From Paenibacillus cymbidii (GTDB lineage: Bacteria; Bacillota; Bacilli; Paenibacillales; NBRC-103111), in the NCBI RefSeq assembly GCF_004764705.1, contig NZ_SHLX01000007.1, positions 124,001 through 188,000 on the forward strand: a stretch of 64,000 nt of DNA, read 5' to 3'. A program made the translations under genes and the position numbers. Below are positions 58,568-64,000 of the stretch, piece after piece (the first letter of the stretch is position 1; every line of letters begins with the position of its first letter). The notes below the pieces were generated by a model. The model ran no database searches. It worked only from the letters and a program-made list of their open reading frames with translations, and was not told where the DNA came from.

Positions 58568-58963
58568 ATGTCGAGAATCGTGCAGGCGTATTTCGAAAAC
58601 GAAAATCAGGCCCAGTCGGCCAAAATCAAGGTGGAGGCTTATGGCGCCAAACTGCTGGACATCGGCCCGATCGAGTCCCCCCCGTCGAAAAAAGTGGCGC
58701 TGCTCGCGCCGTTCGCGGCGGGAACGGCAGGTATGGACGGTACGTCGGCGACCGGAGTCGTCGGTTATGGCGAACCTGCCGTCGTCGCCGTGCCGACGTA
58801 TGACGCAGACGCCAAGCCGGTTCGCAAGTTTGGCGAGCTCAGGCACGCCTTGTCGCTGCGGGTGGATGAGGATGATGTAGACAGCGTAGTGCAGGCGCTG
58901 CGCTGCAGCCATGGCCACGTGGAACAGATCGTGACGCAAAGCGGCAGCTTGCGCTACCGATGA
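58568..58963 (+). CDS. small stress-type protein of unknown function (YflT/GSP-like)
   Basis: A 131-residue protein (MSRIVQAYFENENQAQSAKIKVEA). Start ATG 58568 follows AAGGAGG by eight bases. The N-terminus, with its VEAYGAKLLDIG repeat-like alpha/beta unit, resembles the heat-induced YflT (GSP17M) family found in Bacillota. The middle is Gly/Ala-rich (LLAPFAAGTAGMDGTSATG) and the C-terminus is VDEDDVDSVVQALRCSHGHVEQIV, a second similar unit. The SigB-like promoter upstream fits a general-stress role. This family link is tentative. Confidence 0.7.
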   Translation: MSRIVQAYFENENQAQSAKIKVEAYGAKLLDIGPIESPPSKKVALLAPFAAGTAGMDGTSATGVVGYGEPAVVAVPTYDADAKPVRKFGELRHALSLRVDEDDVDSVVQALRCSHGHVEQIVTQSGSLRYR

Positions 58964-59035
58964 ATGGAGCCCGGTTAGCGCCGGGTACCGGGAAAACCAA
59001 CCCATAATCTCGTTTCGCCAAAGGAGTGGATAGAG

Positions 59036-59200
59036 ATGCAAACGAACGAACACCGCAACATCGAGGTGGAAAATCGAACCGTCGAAAAACATTCCGATTC
59101 CAGCAAAGTAGCGGCGGCCGGCATCAAATATGCGGCTTACCTGATCGTATTTTTCGGCTTGCTTTACTTCCTGGTTCGTTATGTGTTCCCGCTGTTCTGA
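59036..59200 (+). CDS. 54-residue single-pass membrane protein
   Basis: ATG 59036 has AAGGAG nine bases upstream. The product begins MQTNEHRNIEVENRTVEK, polar and charged, and ends in one membrane helix KYAAYLIVFFGLLYFLVRYVFPLF. No known family is evident. It is 72 bp after the stress-type gene and before a strong terminator, so the two probably form an operon. Small single-pass proteins of this form are common in stress regulons; the role is unknown. Confidence 0.75.
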   Translation: MQTNEHRNIEVENRTVEKHSDSSKVAAAGIKYAAYLIVFFGLLYFLVRYVFPLF

Positions 59201-59222
59201 CGCGGGGGCGAAGCAAGACGCC

Positions 59223-59264
59223 AAACCGGTCTGCGGTTCGATTGAACCGCAGACCGGTTTTTCG
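59223..59264. terminator. strong hairpin terminator
   Basis: AAACCGGTCTGCGGTTC and its exact complement, 17 bp each with a four-base loop, are followed by TTTTTCG. It ends the operon at 58568-59200. Confidence 0.93.
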
Positions 59265-59365
59265 TTTGCCGTGCCGGATGCGGCCTCCCCTTCGCAATTG
59301 TCGGCGAAAGCGATATAATGCAAGGGAACGCCGGAATACGCAGGCGACATTCGGGAGGGATTTCG

Positions 59366-60229
59366 ATGATGGACCGTCGACTGGGACGGATCGGGCAAAT
59401 GCGCTCCGTGGTCATGTTCGGCGCCGCCAGCCTGGGGCAAGTGACACAGGCGGCTGCGGACGAATCGATCGCGTTTGCGCTTGAGCACGGCATTACGCAT
59501 TTCGATACGGCGGCCAGCTACGGCGACGCCGAACTACGGATGGGGCCGTGGATGCCGAAGGTGCGGGAGCGCATCTTCCTCGCCACGAAAACGGGGCAAC
59601 GCACCCGCAAGGAAGCGAAGGAACAGCTGCTGCGGTCGCTGGAGCTGCTGCAGACGGACACGATCGACTTGATGCAGCTGCACGCAGTCGGCGATCTTGC
59701 CGAGCTTGACCAGTGCACCGCCAAGGGCGGCGCGCTGGAGGCGCTGCTGGAAGCGAAGGAAGAGGGGCTGGTCAAGGCGATCGGCATTACCGGCCACGGC
59801 CACCAGGCGCCGGCCACGCATCTGGAGGCGCTGCGGCGCTATCCGTTCGATGCGGTGCTGACCCCGTTCAATTACCAGCTGTACGCCATGCCGGATTACC
59901 GGCACGACTTTGACGCGCTGGCTGCGGAGACGACCCGACAGGACGTCGCTCTGCGCGTCATCAAGGCGATTGCCAAAGGACCGTGGCCGAGCGGCGAGGA
60001 ACGGCGTTACGCCACCTGGTACGAGCCGTTCGACGAGCAGGCCGCGATCGACGCGTGCGTTCACTTCGTGCTGCGGCGGCCGGAGATCGCCGGATTTGCC
60101 AGCGCCGGCGACACCCGGCTGTTGCCGAAGATCGTCGATGCCGTGAACCGCTTCGGCGCCATGAGCGACGAAACGGCGGAAGCGATTTTGTCGCGCGTGC
60201 CGGCTTACGCCAGCCCGTTTCAGGGGTAG
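59366..60229 (+). CDS. aldo/keto reductase
   Basis: A 287-residue TIM-barrel oxidoreductase. Start ATG 59366 has GGGAGGG six bases upstream; a second ATG follows immediately. The catalytic tetrad can be read: Asp and Tyr in [13 protein letters not shown], Lys in LATKTGQRT, His in MQLHAVGD. The NADPH-binding end is [17 protein letters not shown]. It resembles the YqkF/Tas-like group that lacks the usual Ser-rich loop. Substrate unknown. It is 75 bp upstream of fdhD. Confidence 0.93.
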   Translation: MMDRRLGRIGQMRSVVMFGAASLGQVTQAAADESIAFALEHGITHFDTAASYGDAELRMGPWMPKVRERIFLATKTGQRTRKEAKEQLLRSLELLQTDTIDLMQLHAVGDLAELDQCTAKGGALEALLEAKEEGLVKAIGITGHGHQAPATHLEALRRYPFDAVLTPFNYQLYAMPDYRHDFDALAAETTRQDVALRVIKAIAKGPWPSGEERRYATWYEPFDEQAAIDACVHFVLRRPEIAGFASAGDTRLLPKIVDAVNRFGAMSDETAEAILSRVPAYASPFQG

Positions 60230-60304
60230 GAACGCTTGGACGGCGCCAACGGACTTCCAGCCGTGGTATGATGGTCGTAATGACATGCAGAGAGGAACAA
60301 CCCC

Positions 60305-61156
60305 ATGGAACTGCCGATTTCCGAAACAAGACGCATCTATCGATTCCAGGGCGACACGATCACCGAGCTTGACGACGAAATCGTGACGGAATACGCGTTG
60401 ACCGTATTCGTCAACGAAGAGGAGCTGGCGACTCTCGTTTGCACGCCGACCGATCTGGAGGAGCTGACGACCGGCTTCCTTGCTTCGGAAGGCATCGTGC
60501 GCCGCGCCGATCAAATCGTCGCCATTACGATCGACGAGCGTCAAGGGTTCGCCTACGTCGAAACGAATGGAACGCCGGCGATCAACCAGCAATTTTACAA
60601 CAAGCGGTATATCGCGTCTTGCTGCGGCAAAGGCCGGCAGTCGTTTTATTATTTCAACGATGCCCGGACGGCGTTGCCGGTAACGAGCGATACGGTGTTG
60701 TCGGCCGCCGACGCCGGGCGGTTGATGCGGCTGATGCAAACGAGCTCGTCCACGTTCCACGAAACAGGCGGCGTCCATAATGCCGCGCTGTGCGACGCCG
60801 GCGGTATCGTGGCGGTGCGCACGGACGTCGGCCGCCACAACGCGCTCGACAAATTGTACGGCTATTGCTTGCGCGGCGGCATCGCGCTGCATGACAAGGC
60901 GATTGCGTTCAGCGGCCGCATCTCGTCGGAAATTGTGCTCAAGGCGGCCAAAATCGGCGTCGGCATCATCCTGTCGAAATCGGCGCCAACGATGCTGGCG
61001 CTGCAAATGGCCGACGAGCTCGGCATTACGGCGGTCGGCTTCATCCGCGGCGACAAGCTGAACGTGTATTCCCACCCGCAACGCATCGCCGAGCTGGCGC
61101 AGCGAACGGCCCCTTCCGCTCCCGAGCCCGCTGCGGAAGCTACTCCTCCGGAGTGA
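60305..61156 (+). CDS. fdhD: FdhD, sulfurtransferase for the molybdenum cofactor of formate dehydrogenase
   Basis: A 283-residue protein that transfers sulfur to the bis-MGD cofactor so that formate dehydrogenase becomes active. Start 60305 (MELPISETRR) follows AGAGGA. Adjacent cysteines Cys106-Cys107 in IASCCGKGR are the active pair as in Bacillus FdhD. STFHETGGVHNAAL, VRTDVGRHNALDKLYGY and SGRISSEIVLKAAKIGV are family signatures. Its target could be the FdhF-like enzyme at 55407-57755. The last 17 bases overlap the convergent mobA gene. Confidence 0.96.
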   Translation: MELPISETRRIYRFQGDTITELDDEIVTEYALTVFVNEEELATLVCTPTDLEELTTGFLASEGIVRRADQIVAITIDERQGFAYVETNGTPAINQQFYNKRYIASCCGKGRQSFYYFNDARTALPVTSDTVLSAADAGRLMRLMQTSSSTFHETGGVHNAALCDAGGIVAVRTDVGRHNALDKLYGYCLRGGIALHDKAIAFSGRISSEIVLKAAKIGVGIILSKSAPTMLALQMADELGITAVGFIRGDKLNVYSHPQRIAELAQRTAPSAPEPAAEATPPE

Positions 61157-61784
61157 TCGCCCGCAGCGCCGCGGCGTAATCTTCCGGGCGGTTCATGTTC
61201 GCCAGCGCCAGACCGGACGGATCAACACGACGCACTTCCGCCTCCGGCAGCACGACATGGCGGAGCGACAGCGTCCAGTCCGTCACTTTGCGTCCCCCGC
61301 CGGCGACGTATGCGCCAAGCGCTGCCGCCAACGTCCGGCGATAGACCGCAAACAGCGGGTGCAGCCGTCCGGCCGTTTCCGGAAGCGCCGCTTCGGCGCC
61401 GCTGTCGCGGCACAAGCGCAGCAGCGCCTCCGCCAGCGCCGGCGACGGAAACGGCATGTCGGCGCCAATCGCCAGCTGCAGCGGCGCCGCCTGGGCGGCA
61501 AGTCCGGCGCTCAGGCCGGCAAGCGGCCCGGCGTTCGGCTCGGCGTCCGCAAGCAGCCGCACGCCGGGGAACCGCCGCACAATGCGCCGGATCGTTTCTT
61601 CGGCGGCGGCATCTGCGGCGCCGTCCCCCGCGGTGACAACGGCCGCTTCCGCGAAGGAGCCGGCGAGCAGGCGCAGCGTCCGCGCCAGCAGCGGCTCGCC
61701 CGCGAACGGCAGCAGCCTCTTGTCGCGGCCCATGCGCCGGCTGCCGCCGCCGGCAACGACGATAAGACCGGCTTGTTCAATCAC
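61140..61784 (-). CDS. mobA: molybdenum cofactor guanylyltransferase MobA
   Basis: A 214-residue nucleotidyltransferase that converts Mo-molybdopterin to its guanine dinucleotide form. Start GTG 61784 overlaps the stop of the upstream carboxypeptidase gene (GTGA). The N-terminus LIVVAGGGSRRMGRDKRLLPFAG is the signature GG(x)SxRMGxDK. LLADAEPNAGPLAGLSAGL and LAIGADMPF (metal Asp) complete the active site. It is unusually Ala/Arg-rich. It converges on fdhD with a 17-bp overlap of coding regions. Confidence 0.93.
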   Translation of the reverse strand: MIEQAGLIVVAGGGSRRMGRDKRLLPFAGEPLLARTLRLLAGSFAEAAVVTAGDGAADAAAEETIRRIVRRFPGVRLLADAEPNAGPLAGLSAGLAAQAAPLQLAIGADMPFPSPALAEALLRLCRDSGAEAALPETAGRLHPLFAVYRRTLAAALGAYVAGGGRKVTDWTLSLRHVVLPEAEVRRVDPSGLALANMNRPEDYAAALRAITPEE

Positions 61785-63298
61785 GTTAACCCGTACGCGT
61801 CCTTGTACTTCTCCTCCAGGTACGCGACCAGATACGCCGGGTTCAGCGGTTCGCCCGTTACCCTGCGCACGATTTCCGCCGGCGTTTGCGCTTTGCCGTA
61901 ACGGTAAATGTGCTGCGTCAGCCATTCTTTGATCGGCAGCAGTTCCCCCCGCCCGATCAAGCCGTCCAGGTCCGGCAGCTGCTTCTGCATCGTGACGCGA
62001 AACTGCGCCGCGTACATGTTGCCGAGCGAATACGAAGGGAAATAGCCGAACGAGCCGCCCGCCCAGTGTACGTCCTGCAGCACCCCTTCCCCGTCGTTTT
62101 GCGGCGTGACGCCGAGGTATTCGGTATATTTGTCGTTCCAGTAGGCCGGCAGTTCCGCTACCGTCACCGTTCCGTCGAACAGCGCCTTTTCGATTTCGTA
62201 GCGGATCATGATGTGCAGGTTGTACGTCAACTCGTCGGCCTCGATGCGGATGAGCGACGGCTGCACTTCGTTGATGCCCGCATAAAACGTTTCGACGGAT
62301 ACGTCGTCGAGCTGGCCCGGGAACGCGCTGCGCAGGTCGCCGTAATACCGGCTCCAGAACGGCCGGCTGCGCCCGACCATGTTTTCCCAGAAGCGCGATT
62401 GCGACTCGTGAATGCCCATCGACGTGCCGGTGCACAGGTTCGTGCCGATCAGCGCCGCGTCGATATTTTGCTCGTACAGCGCATGGCCGCCTTCGTGAAT
62501 GGAACCGAACAGCGCCGTCGCCAAATCGTTCTCCACGAACTTCGTCGTGATGCGCACGTCGCCGGGATTGAGCCCGGTTGCGAACGGATGAACCGTTTCG
62601 TCAAGCCGTCCGGCATCGAAGTCGTAGCCCATTTGGCGCAAGATGTACAGGTTGAACTCCCGCTGCTTCGCTTTGGCGAACGACTGCCGCAGGAACGACG
62701 TCTCAGGCTTGCGGCCTGACGAATGGATGGCGCTGACGAGCGGAACCAGCTTGCCGCGAAGCTCGCCGAACACGCGGTCCAGCTCCGTCACGGTCATGCC
62801 GGGCTCGTACATATCGAGCAGCGTATTGTACGGATGCCCCTCGTAGCCCCACAGTTCGATAAACCGCCGGTTCGTCGCGACAATCTGTTCCAAATAAGGC
62901 TGGAACCGCGCGTAGTCGGACGCGTGTTTCGCTTCCTCCCATACCGCTTCCGCATTCGAAGTAAGCACGACGTACGCTTCGTATTCGTCGGGCGGTATTT
63001 TGACGCTGCGCTCGTAGTCTTTGGCCGACTCCCGCACCATGGCGCGCGTCGTTTCGTCCAGCCGCTCCGCATGCTGCGGCTCGCTGAAATAAACGACGTA
63101 TTCGCCCATTTCGGGCGATACGGAAAGGCGGAACATTTCGCCGGACAACACGCCGACCACATCGGAGCGGCCCTGCACGCCCTTCTTCGGCAGCCCGGTG
63201 CGCATATCCCAATAGATGAGCCCGACGGCTTCTTCATAGCTTTTGATTTTGCGGACCAGGTTGCGGTAACCGGTCAGCTTCTGTTCCCATTCGTTCAT
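61781..63298 (-). CDS. M32 family metallocarboxypeptidase
   Basis: A 505-residue zinc carboxypeptidase (thermostable carboxypeptidase 1 type). Start ATG 63298 follows AAGGAGG. The zinc motif is HEGGH at 268-272, with the third ligand in the helix of GIHESQSRFWEN. VHPFATGLNPGDVRITTKF is the other M32 signature. Members are cytosolic and remove C-terminal residues except proline. Typical length and composition. It overlaps mobA by four bases. Confidence 0.96.
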   Translation of the reverse strand: MNEWEQKLTGYRNLVRKIKSYEEAVGLIYWDMRTGLPKKGVQGRSDVVGVLSGEMFRLSVSPEMGEYVVYFSEPQHAERLDETTRAMVRESAKDYERSVKIPPDEYEAYVVLTSNAEAVWEEAKHASDYARFQPYLEQIVATNRRFIELWGYEGHPYNTLLDMYEPGMTVTELDRVFGELRGKLVPLVSAIHSSGRKPETSFLRQSFAKAKQREFNLYILRQMGYDFDAGRLDETVHPFATGLNPGDVRITTKFVENDLATALFGSIHEGGHALYEQNIDAALIGTNLCTGTSMGIHESQSRFWENMVGRSRPFWSRYYGDLRSAFPGQLDDVSVETFYAGINEVQPSLIRIEADELTYNLHIMIRYEIEKALFDGTVTVAELPAYWNDKYTEYLGVTPQNDGEGVLQDVHWAGGSFGYFPSYSLGNMYAAQFRVTMQKQLPDLDGLIGRGELLPIKEWLTQHIYRYGKAQTPAEIVRRVTGEPLNPAYLVAYLEEKYKDAYGLT

Positions 63299-63455
63299 CG
63301 CGAAACCTCCTTGGACGCGTCCATTTGGGCAGCTTGCGCCCGGCTCCGGCCGTTATTTTCCGTGCCGGCGCCGTCTTTCTTTGATATTACTTGTTCCGAC
63401 CTTTATAATCAACATAGAGGCGAAAGCGAATGAACAAGGCGAGGAGTGGCGTGCC

Positions 63456-63824
63456 ATGCAAATGACGGTCAGCAATCCGGCAAACGAACGAATCCGCGAA
63501 CGGTTCGGCAGCGGCCCGCTGCGAATCAAGCTCGACTACGACACCGAAGGCTGCGGGTGTGCGGTCAGCGGCGTTCCGGCGCTGCGGCTCGTGCCGCAAG
63601 ACGTTCCGCTGGCGGCGGGAACGGGCCGGGGCGACGATGCCGAGCTGGCCATGGAAACGATCGGCGCCGGCGGGATCACCTTTATCATCGAGAGGCGGCA
63701 TGTCGTCTTTTTCGAGGAGCGATTGCTGCTGGACGTCAAGCGGAACCAACCGGCCTTCCTGCTGAAAAGCGATTGCCAAATTTACCATTCGATGCTGAAC
63801 ATCGAGAATCCACTCGCAAACTAA
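63456..63824 (+). CDS. HesB/IscA-like iron-sulfur biosynthesis domain protein
   Basis: A 122-residue protein beginning MQMTVSNPANERIRERFGSG at 63456, with GGAG nine bases upstream. LRIKLDYDTEGCGCAVSGVPALRL has the CGC pattern of YqkB-like HesB proteins. It lacks the two further conserved cysteines of IscA; only a distal Cys (KSDCQIYHS) is present. This suggests the short YqkB class rather than a canonical A-type scaffold. It is followed 21 bp later by carbonic anhydrase. Confidence 0.85.
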   Translation: MQMTVSNPANERIRERFGSGPLRIKLDYDTEGCGCAVSGVPALRLVPQDVPLAAGTGRGDDAELAMETIGAGGITFIIERRHVVFFEERLLLDVKRNQPAFLLKSDCQIYHSMLNIENPLAN

Positions 63825-63845
63825 TGAAAGAAAGAAGGAAGACCG

Positions 63846-64000
63846 ATGTCCGTCATTAATGAAATGCTGGCGTACAACCGCCAATTTGTAGCCAACAAGG
63901 AATACGAATCGTTCCGCACCGACAAATTCCCCGACAAAAAGATGGTTATCCTCACCTGCATGGACACGCGCCTCGTCGAACTGCTGCCCAAAGCGCTCAA
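63846..64000 (+). CDS. beta-class carbonic anhydrase (cut by window end)
   Basis: Only the first 51 codons are present. Start ATG 63846 follows AAGGAAG. MSVINEMLAYNRQFV is the family's usual N-terminus. MVILTCMDTRLVELLPKAL has the zinc-binding Cys38 and the CxDxR dyad (Asp40, Arg42). The rest, with the His/Cys ligands, is beyond the window. It interconverts carbon dioxide and bicarbonate. Confidence 0.92.
   Translation, partial: MSVINEMLAYNRQFVANKEYESFRTDKFPDKKMVILTCMDTRLVELLPKAL

Overview
The window looks like chromosomal DNA of a spore-forming, fairly GC-rich Bacillota bacterium, most likely Paenibacillaceae. The grounds are strong AGGAGG-type ribosome binding sites with frequent TTG/GTG starts, the Bacillus-like neighbourhoods yneA/lexA, hflX-ynbB-glnR-glnA, cotE..mutS-mutL and miaA-hfq, sporulation and germination genes (spoVK, cotE, a GerA-type operon), and a YesM/YesN two-component pair. 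Both ends are cut through genes: a HAD hydrolase on the left and a beta-carbonic anhydrase on the right.

Layout. 1-5.8 kb: HAD hydrolase, a membrane protein, ynzC, the divergent SOS pair yneA/lexA with four LexA boxes, then glnR-glnA with a perfect GlnR box. 5.9-15 kb: ynbB, hflX, two NodB-fold deacetylase-like proteins, a SCO copper chaperone, the copper ATPase copA, and spoVK. 15.2-21.3 kb: a LacI-headed catabolic operon (SDR, acetoacetate-decarboxylase-like, D-2-hydroxyacid dehydrogenase, VOC protein, SDR, M24 peptidase). 21.9-24.3 kb: GNAT, YdcF-like protein, cyclophilin lipoprotein. 24.4-29.9 kb: a MacB-like ABC system with two ATPases, one carrying an AbrB-like tail. 30.3-36.4 kb: an orphan YesN/YesM pair and a class A PBP. 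36.6-45.3 kb: mutS, an S41 protease, mutL, a methyltransferase, miaA, hfq. 46-49.2 kb: an amidoligase-like protein, cotE, an aromatic-acid exporter. 49.4-55.4 kb: a five-gene A-B-C-B-C germinant receptor operon. 55.4-64 kb: molybdenum enzyme genes (FdhF/YdeP-like, MpsC-like, FdhD, MobA), two stress-type small proteins, an aldo/keto reductase, an M32 carboxypeptidase, a HesB-like protein and carbonic anhydrase.

The most unusual feature is the intergenic DNA. Four separate gaps carry a 194-199 bp element made of four AT-rich palindromes with the same internal spacing (about 51/63/51 bp between centres) and an A-B-B-A order. One of the palindromes is a perfect 38-mer. A second family (four AATAGCGGA-type palindromes, 51-52 bp apart) lies between lacI and the GNAT gene. 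A third family (five exact 50-bp direct units, each with an AAGGCTGA/TCAGCCTT hairpin) lies upstream of mutS. There are also two MITE-like elements with terminal inverted repeats and a diverged 95-bp tandem repeat downstream of glnA. I saw no rRNA, tRNA, CRISPR array, prophage or intact transposase.

Functional links: lexA and yneA form the SOS switch. glnR/glnA handle nitrogen assimilation. mutS/mutL/hfq/miaA form the conserved repair/RNA cluster, here split by a protease gene and a repeat element. SpoVK, CotE and the Ger proteins serve sporulation and germination. FdhD and MobA would mature the cofactor of the FdhF-like enzyme about 3 kb away.
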